From Pseudomonas sp. efr-133-TYG-5 (GTDB lineage: Bacteria > Pseudomonadota > Gammaproteobacteria > Pseudomonadales > Pseudomonadaceae), in assembly GCF_030209175.1 (NCBI RefSeq), contig NZ_JARVSM010000001.1, forward strand, positions 1,550,001 to 1,614,000: DNA of 64,000 nucleotides. Direction: 5' to 3'. The notes under the pieces are model-generated. The model did not search any database. It was not told the DNA's origin and saw only the letters and a list, made by a program, of their open reading frames with translations. The position numbers and the translations under genes are program-made. Positions within the stretch are counted from its first letter, which is position 1, and every line of letters begins with the position of its first letter. This document shows, piece after piece, positions 50,023-59,043 of this stretch.

Positions 50023-50985
50023 AAAGCACTGTAGGGCAGATCGGAAGGCGCGCCACTCTACTCTTTTTTTCGCACAGGTAAAGTCGAAAAAAACCCGGCA
50101 CGCCCGTGCTAGAGCAAGCGCTAGGGACAATCCACAGAAGCTGTGGATAACTCAGTGGACAACCGCCCTCCAACCCGCGCAAAGCCTTGTGGAATGGGGC
50201 TCGCAGTCAAACTGACGATTTTTTCACCAGTTAAAAAAAGCGATGTTTTTCATTGACTTAAACTTTCGATACAGGCAGCCACCGGGGTCAGGTTCGGTGT
50301 GACAGCGCCGTTACAGCCTGCGCAACTAATGTGCACAAGTACCTGTTACGCGGTTATATCGATGCGCTTTTTCGGGTCGTTTTGCCATCCGCGCCGGGGA
50401 TAACCGCGCCAGACGTGGATAGCGGCGCGGATTGCCAGGCGACAGGCGGTCGAAATCTGAGCCATTGCAGAGCAAGCGCGGGTATCCGCTGCCTCAGTGG
50501 CTCCTGCATGTGCGCTTTTTTTGCAATCGGGTTTGCGTTCAACGAACGCATCCGCTAGTATCCGCGGCGTTAGTACCAAGCTGAAAGTCAATTCCGGTCG
50601 AACACATCCCCACGGTCAACCTTCTTGCACAGAAGCCGGCGCCGAAAAAAGCGGGAACGACCCCTCGATGGTTTCCAGGTAAATCTTGCGACGGCACAGC
50701 CTTTGAATGAATGCAAAGGGTGTCGCGAAGAGCAATTACTCTGACCGAACCAGCCTGCAAATTGATCAGGATCTTCACCCCGGGCCCAGAACCTCTGCCC
50801 TCGTTGTGATGCCTGTCCTCCTAAGTACCTACCTGCCAGCCCAAGCGCGCCAACTTAATAGCGCTTCAAACTGGCTGCTTTGTTCCAGTCGGGTTCTTCG
50901 TTCGACCAATGGTGGTCGACGTTACTGGAACGTTTTAACGTTGCACGGTTCTTATCCGTGTCATTTGTAGGAACACCTAATAACT
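50023..50985. other. long intergenic region with hairpins and a DnaA-box-like site
   Basis: Nearly 1 kb without a convincing gene. It holds TCCACAG-AAG-CTGTGGA at 50131-50147 overlapping the DnaA box complement TGTGGATAA (50142-50150), and TGCGTTC-AAC-GAACGCA near 50533-50549. A long stem is formed by TTCCAGT (50883-50889) with ACTGGAA (50924-50930), enclosing TCGACCA-ATGG-TGGTCGA (50902-50919). The part from about 50550 to 50985 is probably the leader of the next gene or an independent small RNA. The short ORFs here have no recognisable product. Confidence 0.5.
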
Positions 50986-51210
50986 ATGTCTACTCAAATC
51001 CATACTCAGGATGCCATTCGCACCCTAACCAACGCTTTTGCACCAATGAACTGCCTGATCATGGCCGCTCGCAAAGGCTGCTTCAGCTTCACCGTGGTCA
51101 ATGAACACGGGATCGCCCGCCACAGCGAGCGTCTGTACCCCGATCAATACTCCAGCGCCGAACCGCTGCAGGCCGTGATCGAGCGTACCCGTCAGGCCCT
51201 GATCGCCTGA
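50986..51210 (+). CDS. small conserved-type protein, 74 aa
   Basis: A soluble 74-residue protein beginning MSTQIHTQDAIRTLTNAF, with central strands KGCFSFTVVNEHGIARHSER and a C-terminal helix EPLQAVIERTRQALIA. I do not recognise the family, but the regular strand-helix pattern, chromosomal codon use and a following terminator support a real gene. It has a long, structured upstream region. Confidence 0.75.
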   Translation: MSTQIHTQDAIRTLTNAFAPMNCLIMAARKGCFSFTVVNEHGIARHSERLYPDQYSSAEPLQAVIERTRQALIA

Positions 51211-51235
51211 GACGGCAAAAAGGCTGCAAAAGCAA

Positions 51236-51264
51236 AAGCCCCGCTTGAAACGCGGGGCTTTTTA
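51236..51264 (+). terminator. terminator of the 74-aa gene
   Basis: AAGCCCCGC and GCGGGGCTT form a 9-bp stem with a 7-base loop, followed by TTTATT. Confidence 0.92.
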
Positions 51265-51484
51265 TTGCCCGATGTTTCTCTTTTTACGCAATCCGCTTAA
51301 GTACCTTCCGATATAACGGTTATAACAGCCGCCCGGAAATATTTTAAAAACAGGCCTTTACGTCGCGAATATGACACTACACTTCAACTCAAGCGGCATG
51401 ATCCGCTTTCGGCGGGCCTGATCCGATCCACAGCTGCCAAGCTCCCCTTCAGGCCCGCCGCCCACTTCGTGTTTCGAGGGCCTT

Positions 51485-51967
51485 ATGGGTATCGCTGCCA
51501 GCGAACTGTGCCGCTTCGTGATCCGTCCCACCCTGATTTACCTGGGACGCCACTGCGCAACTGCCGAATCCCTGCTGCTGGGTATTGCCGCCAGTCAGTC
51601 CGCCCTCGGTTCCGCCCTGCATGACCGCCGTGGCCACGGCCTGTACCGGATCGCCGAGCACCGCCACCAGGCGCTCTGGGATCATTACCTGGCGCTGGAT
51701 CCCGACCGCGCCAGCCTGGTACGCGGGCTGGCCAGCCAGCACGCTTTCCTCAGCGGCCCGCACCTGGAACTGACCGTCAACCTGCGTTATGCCACGGCCA
51801 TCGCCTGGCTGCTGGTCGAAGAACAACACCCCACCCTCCCCGACCCCGACGATCTGTTGGGCATGGCGCGCATCTGGCGCCAGACCTTCCAGCCCCAGGG
51901 GCGTCTGCGTGATTTCACCTGCGCCTGGCAGACCTGTGTTTCACCGCTGAATCAGGTCGCGTGCTGA
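51485..51967 (+). CDS. hypothetical protein, 160 aa
   Basis: A helical, Leu/Ala-rich soluble protein beginning MGIAASELCRFVIRPTLIYL, with a middle region ALHDRRGHGLYRIAEHRHQA and a Trp-rich C-terminus (ARIWRQTFQPQ, FTCAWQTC). No family recognised. Length, GC-rich third positions and position in front of fadL support a gene. ATG at 51485. Confidence 0.75.
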   Translation: MGIAASELCRFVIRPTLIYLGRHCATAESLLLGIAASQSALGSALHDRRGHGLYRIAEHRHQALWDHYLALDPDRASLVRGLASQHAFLSGPHLELTVNLRYATAIAWLLVEEQHPTLPDPDDLLGMARIWRQTFQPQGRLRDFTCAWQTCVSPLNQVAC

Positions 51968-52113
51968 CTCGCCAGTTTCGCAAGATCGCCCAACAGGTCG
52001 CGAATCTGGTCGGATTGTCCTACAAAACCGCTCTAACTCAGGCCATACGGACTATAGCGCTGGGACGAAAATGTTGGTAATTTTCGCCCCGGTGATCACC
52101 AGGAGTTCTAATA

Positions 52114-53385
52114 ATGAAAAAAGTAATGCTCAAAACCACCCTTAGCCTCGCCGTTTCCTTGGCATCCACCCAGATCTTCGCAGCTGGCTTTGCCATCAAC
52201 GAACACAGCATCAGCGGGATGGGGACTGGGTACGCCGGGCGATCTTCTTCTGCCGACGACGCAAGCACTGTTTATGGCAACCCTGCCGGCATGTCGCGCA
52301 TCAAGCGCGAACAAGTGACTGGCGGTGTTGCATTCCTCGATGCCAAGACCGATATCAGCGACGCCAGCTCCAGCCCTAACGGCGGCAGCAACAAAGGCGA
52401 CATGGTGCCCTTCACCTCCGTACCTATGGGCTTCTACGTCAAACCGATCGACGACCACTGGGCCTTCGGCCTGGGCGTGTATGTTCCGTTCGGCCTGATT
52501 ACCGATTACGAAAAAGGCTTCGCCGGCCGCTATTTCGGCAGCAAGTCCGAAGTTCAGGTCATCACGTTCCAGCCAACCGTCAGCTACGCCTTCAACGACA
52601 AGGTTTCGATCGGTTTCGGTCCGACCATCAACCGCATCGACGGCACCCTGGAATCCAACCTGTCGATCACTCAGGCCCTGCCGGACGGCAAGGTCAAGAT
52701 CAAGGGTGACGACACCGCACTGGGCTACAACATCGGCGTACTGGTGCAGGCCACCGACACCACTCGCCTGGGTCTGACCTACCACTCGAAAGTCGACTAC
52801 AAGCTCGAAGGTGACACCAAGGTCAACTACGGCGCACTGGCTGCCGTCGGCCTCGGCGCCAACCAGAAGTACGACGCTTCGCTGAAGATCACCACGCCTG
52901 AATCCGTCGACTTCTCGGTCACCCAGGCCATCAACGACCAGTGGAACGTGTATGCCGGTACCACCTGGACCCGCTGGAGCCAGCTGGAAAAAATCACCGT
53001 GAAGAACTCCGGCGTGCAGCCTCTGCTGGCCGGCCAGTTCGGCGAGATCACCGAAGAGCAGAACTGGCACGACTCGTGGGCCTACGCCTTGGGTACTTCG
53101 TATCAGCTGAACAAGGAATGGGTACTGCGTACCGGCCTGACCTTCGACCAGTCGCCGACCAACAACGTCGACCGCTCGCCGCGCATTCCTACCGGCGACC
53201 GTACGATCTTCAGCATCGGTGCCGGCTGGAGCCCGACCGAAGACCTGACCATCGACGTCGCCTACTCGTACCTGAAGGAAGAGTCGGTGAAGATCCACAA
53301 CGAAAACAATCGTGGCCAGAGCTACGACGCCAAGTATGAAAACTCGGCGAACGGTTTCGGTGTCGGCGCGACCTACCGCTTCTGA
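52114..53385 (+). CDS. FadL-family outer membrane transport protein
   Basis: A 423-residue outer-membrane beta-barrel that takes up hydrophobic compounds such as long-chain fatty acids. The signal peptide ends at IFAAG (about residue 23). The N-terminal hatch motif FAINEHSISGMGTGYAGRSS and the NPAGM motif (near 54) are typical of FadL/TodX; the protein ends ATYRF with terminal Phe. ATG at 52114 follows AGGAGTTC. A bidirectional terminator follows. Specificity (fatty acid versus aromatic) is not visible from sequence. Confidence 0.92.
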   Translation: MKKVMLKTTLSLAVSLASTQIFAAGFAINEHSISGMGTGYAGRSSSADDASTVYGNPAGMSRIKREQVTGGVAFLDAKTDISDASSSPNGGSNKGDMVPFTSVPMGFYVKPIDDHWAFGLGVYVPFGLITDYEKGFAGRYFGSKSEVQVITFQPTVSYAFNDKVSIGFGPTINRIDGTLESNLSITQALPDGKVKIKGDDTALGYNIGVLVQATDTTRLGLTYHSKVDYKLEGDTKVNYGALAAVGLGANQKYDASLKITTPESVDFSVTQAINDQWNVYAGTTWTRWSQLEKITVKNSGVQPLLAGQFGEITEEQNWHDSWAYALGTSYQLNKEWVLRTGLTFDQSPTNNVDRSPRIPTGDRTIFSIGAGWSPTEDLTIDVAYSYLKEESVKIHNENNRGQSYDAKYENSANGFGVGATYRF

Positions 53386-53421
53386 TGCAGCACGGCGAGG
53401 CTCACCCCTCGCCGACAAAAA

Positions 53422-53457
53422 AAGCCCCGCTCTCGTTACCGAGGCGGGGCTTTTTTG
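53422..53457. terminator. bidirectional terminator between fadL and gpx genes
   Basis: AAGCCCCGC and GCGGGGCTT form a 9-bp stem, extended by CTC/GAG after a single-base bulge, with A-run before and T-run after. It serves both converging genes. Confidence 0.92.
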
Positions 53458-53467
53458 TCGGCGTCGA

Positions 53468-54037
53468 TCAGGGTTTCAATGGCTTCGAGGCGATCGCCTT
53501 CTCGATGGCCGCGATGAACTCGGGATCGTCCGGCTTGGTCAGGCTGGAGAAGTTGGCGATGACCTTGCCCTGCCGGTCGATCACGTACTTGTAGAAATTC
53601 CACTTCGGCGCGCTGCTTTGCGCAGCCAGCACCTGGAACAGGTGGGTGGCATCGTCGCCACGAACCTTCTGCGGCTCGGTCATGGTGAAGGTCACGCCGT
53701 AGTTGGCGTAGCAGACCTTGGCCGTCTCGGCGCTGTCCTTGGATTCTTGCTTGAAGTCGTTGGACGGCACGCCGAGCATTTCCAGGCCCTGCGCCTTGTA
53801 GCGCTGATTGAGCGCCTCGAGGCCTTCGAACTGCGGGGCGAAACCACAGAAACTGGCGGTATTGACCACCACCAGCGGTTTGTCGGCGTAGCGCTGACAG
53901 AGGTCGATCGATTCCTTGGCGCGCAATTTGGGCAACGAGCCTTGCAGCACTTCGGGACAATCCGCGGCCTGGGCCAGTCCGGTCAACGCCATCAGCAACG
54001 CGGGAACAGCACACCAGCGCATCAGCATGTCGGGCAT
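53468..54037 (-). CDS. exported glutathione peroxidase-like thiol peroxidase
   Basis: A 189-residue GPx-family protein with a signal peptide (hydrophobic [15 protein letters not shown], cleavage near residue 25), so probably periplasmic. The peroxidatic Cys is in [20 protein letters not shown] (Cys near 64), the Gln/Trp partners in VPSNDF (variant of the PxNQF motif) and [10 protein letters not shown]. It reduces hydroperoxides with thioredoxin or glutathione. The VPSNDF variation from NQF suggests a divergent branch. Start could be 54037, 54028 or 54022. Confidence 0.87.
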   Translation of the reverse strand: MPDMLMRWCAVPALLMALTGLAQAADCPEVLQGSLPKLRAKESIDLCQRYADKPLVVVNTASFCGFAPQFEGLEALNQRYKAQGLEMLGVPSNDFKQESKDSAETAKVCYANYGVTFTMTEPQKVRGDDATHLFQVLAAQSSAPKWNFYKYVIDRQGKVIANFSSLTKPDDPEFIAAIEKAIASKPLKP

Positions 54038-54083
54038 CCTTGAGCAGTCATCAGGCTTCGACGTTACTCGCCCTGCGGGCTCA

Positions 54084-54206
54084 CTAGCAAGCGCCCATGC
54101 CCAATTGCATCAGCGCCAGCCCGCCCTGGTGCCAGCCCCACCACACCAGCGCCAGCAGGGCGGCGCCGAGTGCGCTGATGGCGATCTGCGGCCAGACCCG
54201 CTTCAT
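54084..54206 (-). CDS. 40-aa membrane protein coupled to the MFS gene
   Basis: ATG at 54206 overlaps the stop of the MFS gene (ATGA). The product starts [20 protein letters not shown] and continues [20 protein letters not shown]: a basic N-terminus, one transmembrane helix and a His/Gly tail ending in Cys. Translational coupling and the clean signal-anchor layout support a real gene. It could be an accessory subunit of the exporter. Not a family I recognise. Confidence 0.6.
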   Translation of the reverse strand: MKRVWPQIAISALGAALLALVWWGWHQGGLALMQLGMGAC

Positions 54207-55411
54207 GCGGCGCTCGCCCCTGGCTGCAGGCGCTCGACCGGACGCTCGCGCACCGGCCAGTTGAGGGCCGCCGCCAGCAGACTGAGCAGAATCGCCACTT
54301 GCCAGATCAAGTCATAAGTCCCGGTACGGTCATACACCACCCCGCCCAGCCAGCCACCGAGAAACGAACCGAGCTGATGGAACAGGAACACAATGCCCCC
54401 GAGCATGGACAAGTTGCGCACGCCGAACAAGGTCGCCACCGTACCGTTGGTCAATGGCACCGTCGACAGCCACAGGAAGCCCATGGCCATGCCGAACAGG
54501 TAGGCCGAGGTCGTCGTCACCGGCAGCCACAGGAACAGCACGATCACCACCGCCCGCAGCAGATACAACGCCGTCAGCAGGCGCGGCTTGGACATTCGTC
54601 CGCCGAGCCAGCCGGCGGTGTAGGTGCCGAAGATGTTGAACAACCCGATCAGCGCCAGCACGGTGGTGCCGACGGTGGCCGGCAGATGCTGATCGACCAG
54701 ATACGCTGGCAGGTGCACGCCGATAAACACCACCTGGAAGCCGCAGACGAAAAAGCCGAACGCCAGCAGCCAGAATCCGGAGTGCGAGCAGGCCTCACGC
54801 AGCGCTTCGGACAGGGTCTGTTCATGACCCAGCACCGGCAAGGGTTTGTCCTTGAGCATGGTCACCAGCGGCACGATCAGCGCCACCAGCAAGCCCAGCA
54901 CCAGCAACGCGGCGGACCAGCCCAGCCAGCCGATCAGCCCCAGCGTACCGGGCAGCATGGCGAACTGGCCGAAGGAGCCGGCGGCGCTGGCGATGCCCAT
55001 GCCCATGCTGCGTTTCTCCGGCGGCACGGCACGGCCGACCACGCCGAGGATCACCGAGAACGAGGTGCCGGACAGGCCGATGCCGATCAGCAGACCGGCA
55101 CTCAGCGACAGCGTCAGCGCCGAATCGGACAGCCCCATGAACACCAGGCCGAGGGCGTAGAGGACCCCGCCGATCAGCACCACTTTCGCCGCGCCGAAGC
55201 GGTCGGCCAGCGCCCCGGTGAAAGGCTGGGCCAGGCCCCAGATCAGGTTCTGCAAGGCGATGGCGAAGGCGAACACCTCACGCCCCCAACCGAACTGGGC
55301 GCTCATCGGCGACAGGAACAGGCCGAAGCCGTGCCGCACGCCCAACGACAACGCCAGAATCAGCGCACTCCCCAGCAGCACCCAACCACACGTACGCCAC
55401 ATCGAACTCAT
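54203..55411 (-). CDS. MFS transporter under MarR control
   Basis: A 402-residue, 12-helix transporter of the OFA/MCT-like branch, opening WRTCGWVLLGSALILALSLG and RHGFGLFLSPMSAQFGWGRE. Loop 2-3 is GALADRFGAAKVVLIGG. Its start codon is preceded at 16-31 bases by the perfect palindrome GCGGGTATATACCCGC, which recurs before the adjacent marR gene. The marR gene is upstream on the same strand. Substrate unknown; oxalate/formate or drug-type antiporters are relatives. Confidence 0.88.
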   Translation of the reverse strand: MSSMWRTCGWVLLGSALILALSLGVRHGFGLFLSPMSAQFGWGREVFAFAIALQNLIWGLAQPFTGALADRFGAAKVVLIGGVLYALGLVFMGLSDSALTLSLSAGLLIGIGLSGTSFSVILGVVGRAVPPEKRSMGMGIASAAGSFGQFAMLPGTLGLIGWLGWSAALLVLGLLVALIVPLVTMLKDKPLPVLGHEQTLSEALREACSHSGFWLLAFGFFVCGFQVVFIGVHLPAYLVDQHLPATVGTTVLALIGLFNIFGTYTAGWLGGRMSKPRLLTALYLLRAVVIVLFLWLPVTTTSAYLFGMAMGFLWLSTVPLTNGTVATLFGVRNLSMLGGIVFLFHQLGSFLGGWLGGVVYDRTGTYDLIWQVAILLSLLAAALNWPVRERPVERLQPGASAA

Positions 55412-55426
55412 TGTTATTCTCCATTC

Positions 55427-55442
55427 GCGGGTATATACCCGC
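55427..55442. promoter_or_regulatory. MarR operator palindrome before the MFS gene
   Basis: GCGGGTATATACCCGC is a perfect 16-base palindrome between marR and the MFS gene. A copy with one mismatch lies before marR itself at 55872-55887. Confidence 0.75.
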
Positions 55443-55463
55443 TTAAGTCCGGAAAAACCGGCC

Positions 55464-55868
55464 TCAGGCCAGTTCGTCCAGCAGTCTCAGCAAGGTTTCA
55501 CGCTTCTCGGCGCCCAGTCGGTCGATCAACCGCTGCTGCGCCGCTTCCCAGGCCGGCAAGGCATCTGCCAGGCGTTGTACTCCGCTGTCGGTGAGGCGGA
55601 CGATGCGGTTGCGCATGTCCTGACCCTCGGCCAATGTCACCAACCCCTCGCCTTCGAGCACGCGCACATTGCGCCCGAGGGTGCTGCGATCCAGGCCCAT
55701 GGCTTCGGCCAGTTCGGAAATGCTCGGTTGATCCAGGCGCTGCAGGTTGCACAGCAGAGAATACTGGGCAACGTTGATCCCGAAGCCGTCGAGAGCGCCG
55801 TCGTAATGCCTGCTGACGCCACGCGCGGCGCGACGCAGGTTGGTGCACAAACACTGAGAAGGAAGCAT
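55464..55868 (-). CDS. MarR family transcriptional regulator
   Basis: A 134-residue winged-helix regulator. The DNA-binding part (about 45-105) contains PSISELAEAMGLDRSTLGRN and the wing DMRNRIVRLTDSG. The family senses phenolic compounds or oxidants. The operator palindrome at 55872-55887 lies 4-19 bases upstream of the start codon, so the protein probably represses itself and the MFS gene. Confidence 0.9.
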   Translation of the reverse strand: MLPSQCLCTNLRRAARGVSRHYDGALDGFGINVAQYSLLCNLQRLDQPSISELAEAMGLDRSTLGRNVRVLEGEGLVTLAEGQDMRNRIVRLTDSGVQRLADALPAWEAAQQRLIDRLGAEKRETLLRLLDELA

Positions 55869-55871
55869 GAT

Positions 55872-55887
55872 GCGTGTATATACCCGC
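55872..55887. promoter_or_regulatory. MarR operator palindrome before marR
   Basis: GCGTGTATATACCCGC differs by one base from the perfect palindrome at 55427-55442. Confidence 0.7.
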
Positions 55888-55943
55888 GAGTCTGTTAAAT
55901 CAAGTTACACATGGGTTTTACCCCGATATTTGTAGCGCCTGAC

Positions 55944-56024
55944 AGGCCGCTTTCGCCAGCAGGCGCACTCCCACATCCGGCACGCGCTCCCCTGGGGAAG
56001 CGCGCCTGCTCGCGAAGAGGCCGC
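55944..56024. repeat. REPIN between marR and cobS
   Basis: Arms GCTTTCGCCAGCAGGCGCAC and GCGCGCCTGCTCGCGAAGAG are inverted around about 35 bases, downstream of the cob cluster. Confidence 0.75.
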
Positions 56025-56042
56025 TACTGTCTCAGCAATCTG

Positions 56043-56774
56043 TCAGACCACCACCACGCCCACCAATACCAGCATTTCCAGCAATTCCAGCAACGCCCCC
56101 GCCGTATCCCCCGTGGTCCCGCCCAACCGCCGCATCATTACCTGTCGCAACCAGACAAAAACCCCGAACGCGACAAGCAAGGCAACCATCGCTTTGCCGC
56201 CGGCAATCAGCAAACAGCCCAGCGCACTCCCCCCAAGCACCCACCAACCGGCCCGGCGCGGCAGATGATCAGCCAGTGCCTGCCCCAATCCGCCCGCGCG
56301 CACATACGGCGTGGTCAGAAACAACCCCAGCAATGCCGCACGTCCCAACACCGGCACGATGATCAGCATCACTGCCTGCCCGTGCTCGAGCAACGCCAGC
56401 AGCGCGCAGAACTTGAGCAGCAGCACCAGCACCAGCGTCACCACCGCGATCGGCCCGCTGCGCGGATCCTTCATGATCGTCAGCGTGCGCTCGCGGTCGC
56501 CGAAGCCACCCAGCCAGGCGTCGGCGCTGTCCGCCAGGCCATCGAGGTGCAGGGCGCCGCTGAGCAGCACCCAGGCTGTCAGCAGCAACGCCGCATGCAG
56601 CAACAGCGGCGCGCCGCTCAGCGCCAGGTTCAGCGTCCACAGGATCAGCCCGAACACCAGGCCCACCAGCGGATAGAACAGCAGCGAACGGCCAAGCTGT
56701 TCCGGCTCCGGCATGCCCGGCAGGCGGATCGGCAGGCTACTGAGAAATTGCAGGGCGATCCACAGCGGCAACAT
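56043..56774 (-). CDS. cobS: adenosylcobinamide-GDP ribazoletransferase
   Basis: A 243-residue integral membrane enzyme (CobV in Pseudomonas naming) that joins adenosylcobinamide-GDP to alpha-ribazole (phosphate), the last step of cobalamin assembly. It has the N-terminal FLSSLPIRLPGMPEPEQLGR region and the metal-binding LDGLADSADAWLGGFGDRER stretch (20 residues), plus about six membrane segments. It is separated by one base from the preceding phosphatase gene and is the last gene of the cluster. Confidence 0.95.
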   Translation of the reverse strand: MLPLWIALQFLSSLPIRLPGMPEPEQLGRSLLFYPLVGLVFGLILWTLNLALSGAPLLLHAALLLTAWVLLSGALHLDGLADSADAWLGGFGDRERTLTIMKDPRSGPIAVVTLVLVLLLKFCALLALLEHGQAVMLIIVPVLGRAALLGLFLTTPYVRAGGLGQALADHLPRRAGWWVLGGSALGCLLIAGGKAMVALLVAFGVFVWLRQVMMRRLGGTTGDTAGALLELLEMLVLVGVVVV

Positions 56775-56775
56775 G

Positions 56776-57351
56776 TCAGCAGATTTCCTTGAGCGAACCG
56801 TCGGCGCCGACGCTCAGCGAAAACAATCCGCCATGGCCGACTTCGACATTGAGCAATTGTTCGCGCGGCAAACCACGGGCCCGCGCCAGCAGCAGACGCA
56901 TGACACCGCCATGGCTGACCAGCAAGATCCGCTCGCCGGCGTAGCTGGCCTGCAATTGTGCAATGGCCGCCAGCACCCGCGCGGCGAAATCGGCTACCGG
57001 CTCGCCCTGCGGCGGGGTGAACGAATACGGATCGGCCCAGAACAATCCCAGCGCCTCGGCATCGGTCTGCATCAACGCCGCCGCGCTGCGCCCTTCCCAG
57101 GCGCCGAAATGCAGCTCTTGCAGACGCGCATCTTCGGTTACCGGCAACCCCAGCTGCGCCCCGAGTTCGCCGGCAAACCGCGCACAGCGCTGCAGCGGCG
57201 AACTGACCAGACGATCCCACGGCCCCTGCCCGGTCACGGCCGCGCGCATCTGCGCCCAGCCACGTTCGGTGAGCGCGTCGTCGAGACTGCCACGCAGGCC
57301 GCCACCGAGTTCGGTTTCACCGTGACGCAGCAGATCCAGGCGCAGGGTCAT
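56776..57351 (-). CDS. cobC: alpha-ribazole-phosphate phosphatase (histidine phosphatase family)
   Basis: A 191-residue phosphoglycerate-mutase-fold phosphatase. The catalytic RHG is in [13 protein letters not shown] (His near 11), and the second His lies in [10 protein letters not shown] (near 148). It removes phosphate from alpha-ribazole phosphate or adenosylcobalamin phosphate. Start overlaps the cobT stop by four bases. Note that Pseudomonas nomenclature also uses cobC for the decarboxylase further upstream. Confidence 0.92.
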   Translation of the reverse strand: MTLRLDLLRHGETELGGGLRGSLDDALTERGWAQMRAAVTGQGPWDRLVSSPLQRCARFAGELGAQLGLPVTEDARLQELHFGAWEGRSAAALMQTDAEALGLFWADPYSFTPPQGEPVADFAARVLAAIAQLQASYAGERILLVSHGGVMRLLLARARGLPREQLLNVEVGHGGLFSLSVGADGSLKEIC

Positions 57352-58403
57352 GCCGGCCGATCCGCCACCGCCGCCTCGGCGAAGGTCGCCATCTGCCCGT
57401 GCAGGTCACAGGCCAGACGCAGCAACGGCACGGCCAGCGCCGCACCACTGCCCTCGCCCAGGCGCAGGCCGAGTTCCAGCAGCGGTTGGGCGTTGAGCGT
57501 CTCCAGCACATGGTGGTGCCCCGGCTCGGCGCCGCGATGCCCGAACAACAACCACTCGCGGCAGGCCGGGTTGAGGCGCACCGCCACCAGCGCGGCGACC
57601 GTGCAGATAAAGCCGTCCACCAGCACCGCAACGCCTTCCTGCGCACAGGCCAGATAGGCGCCGACCAGCGCCGCGATCTCGAAGCCACCCAGATTGAGCA
57701 GGGTCTGCAAGGCGTCGCCCCGCTGCGCGGCGTGCAAAGCCAGTGCGCGTTCGATCACCTGCGCCTTGTGGCTGACACCTGCAGCGTTGAGGCCGGTGCC
57801 CGGTCCGGTCAGGTGCGCAACCGGACAGTCGAGCAAGGCACAGGCCAGCGCACTGGCGGCCGTGGTGTTGCCGATGCCCATTTCGCCACCGATGAACAGC
57901 TGCGCGCCGGCCGCTTGGGCCCGCAACACGCTGTCGCGTCCGGCCTGCAGGGCCAGCTCGCCCTGGGCCGGGGTCATCGCCGGGCCCACGGCGAAATTCG
58001 CCGTGCCGGGGCCGATGTTGAGGTGACGCACGCCTGGCAGGTCCAGGTTCGGCGTCACGGTGCCGAGGTCGACCACTTCCAGCTGTGCGCCGAGTTGCCG
58101 CGCCAGCACGCTGATCGCCGCACCGCCGCTGACGAAGTTGAGCAGCATCTGACCGGTGACTTCCTGGGGAAACGCCGACACGCCTTCGGCCACCACGCCA
58201 TGGTCACCAGCAAAAATCGTGATCCACGCCTGATCGATTCGCGGCTTGGTCTGGCCCTGCAGTCCGGCCAGTTGCACCGCCACCGCTTCCAGGCGACCGA
58301 GCGAGCCGGCGGGTTTGGTCAATTGCTGTTGCCGCGCCGCCGCGCTTGCAACGGCGTCGTGAGCCACGGGTTTGCAAGGGTTCAGCCACCAGGCTTGGGT
58401 CAT
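57348..58403 (-). CDS. cobT: nicotinate-nucleotide:dimethylbenzimidazole phosphoribosyltransferase
   Basis: A 351-residue enzyme (CobU in Pseudomonas naming) that activates the lower base as alpha-ribazole phosphate. It has [30 protein letters not shown] (20 residues), [14 protein letters not shown] and the catalytic-Glu C-terminal [19 protein letters not shown] at 58403 is chosen because it matches the family start ([10 protein letters not shown]) and overlaps the cobU stop; a longer frame upstream would overlap cobU. Confidence 0.95.
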   Translation of the reverse strand: MTQAWWLNPCKPVAHDAVASAAARQQQLTKPAGSLGRLEAVAVQLAGLQGQTKPRIDQAWITIFAGDHGVVAEGVSAFPQEVTGQMLLNFVSGGAAISVLARQLGAQLEVVDLGTVTPNLDLPGVRHLNIGPGTANFAVGPAMTPAQGELALQAGRDSVLRAQAAGAQLFIGGEMGIGNTTAASALACALLDCPVAHLTGPGTGLNAAGVSHKAQVIERALALHAAQRGDALQTLLNLGGFEIAALVGAYLACAQEGVAVLVDGFICTVAALVAVRLNPACREWLLFGHRGAEPGHHHVLETLNAQPLLELGLRLGEGSGAALAVPLLRLACDLHGQMATFAEAAVADRPA

Positions 58404-58921
58404 AACGCAGGTCCTTTCAGAGTCAGGGGCAGGCCGGCAACCGTCAGGACGACTCGCTGACAACGCTCGGCCAGAGCTTGATGCAGCCAACCGGCTGCAT
58501 CGACGTAGCGGCGAGTCAATTCGCCCAGCGGCACGACACCCATTCCGGTCTCGTTGCTGACAAAAATGATTTCTCCCGGCAGTGACGCCAGGCAATCGAG
58601 CAAGGCATCGCGTTCGGCGGCCAGACGCTCGGCGTCTTCGAGCATCAGCAGATTGGTCAGCCACAGGGTCAGGCAATCCACCAGCAGGCAACGCTCGGCG
58701 CTGGCGCTGGCGCGCAGCACCCGCGCCAGTTCCACGGGCTCTTCGATCAGCGCCCACTCAGCCGGACGCCGGGCGCGATGATGGGCCACACGTTCGTTCA
58801 TCTCGCCATCCAGCGGCTGGCTGGTGGCGATGTAAGTCACCGCCAGTTGGCTGTCGCTGGCGAGTTGTTCCGCCAGGCGACTCTTGCCGGAGCGGGCACC
58901 ACCGAGGATCAGTTGCAGCAT
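58400..58921 (-). CDS. cobU: bifunctional adenosylcobinamide kinase/guanylyltransferase
   Basis: A 173-residue P-loop enzyme (CobP in Pseudomonas naming) that phosphorylates adenosylcobinamide and transfers GMP. The P-loop [12 protein letters not shown] is near residues 7-18; the guanylyl-accepting His region is in VAHHRARRP, and the family motif [12 protein letters not shown] follows. ATG at 58921 (MLQLILGG) is the family start; a longer frame would run into the REPIN. Confidence 0.95.
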   Translation of the reverse strand: MLQLILGGARSGKSRLAEQLASDSQLAVTYIATSQPLDGEMNERVAHHRARRPAEWALIEEPVELARVLRASASAERCLLVDCLTLWLTNLLMLEDAERLAAERDALLDCLASLPGEIIFVSNETGMGVVPLGELTRRYVDAAGWLHQALAERCQRVVLTVAGLPLTLKGPAL

Positions 58922-58957
58922 GGGCACATCCTGAAAATTATGTGTTGAGGCAACCGA

Positions 58958-59032
58958 CCTCTTCGCGAGCAAACTCGCTTCCACATGGGATTGCGTTCCA
59001 AAGTGGGAGCGAGCCTGCTCGCGAAGAGGCCG
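58958..59032. repeat. REPIN between cobU and cobQ
   Basis: Arms CTCTTCGCGAGCAAACTCGC and GCGAGCCTGCTCGCGAAGAG are inverted around about 35 bases. It interrupts an otherwise overlapping gene series. Confidence 0.85.
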
Positions 59033-59043
59033 TGACAGCCAGC

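Noticed and set aside
50331..50558. 75-codon plus-strand ORF in the long intergenic region
   Set aside because: No ribosome-binding site, no domain, many Cys and Ser from frame chance; its end overlaps a hairpin.
58404..58757. upstream extension of cobT into cobU
   Set aside because: Would overlap cobU in another frame; family start and ATGA overlap support 58403.
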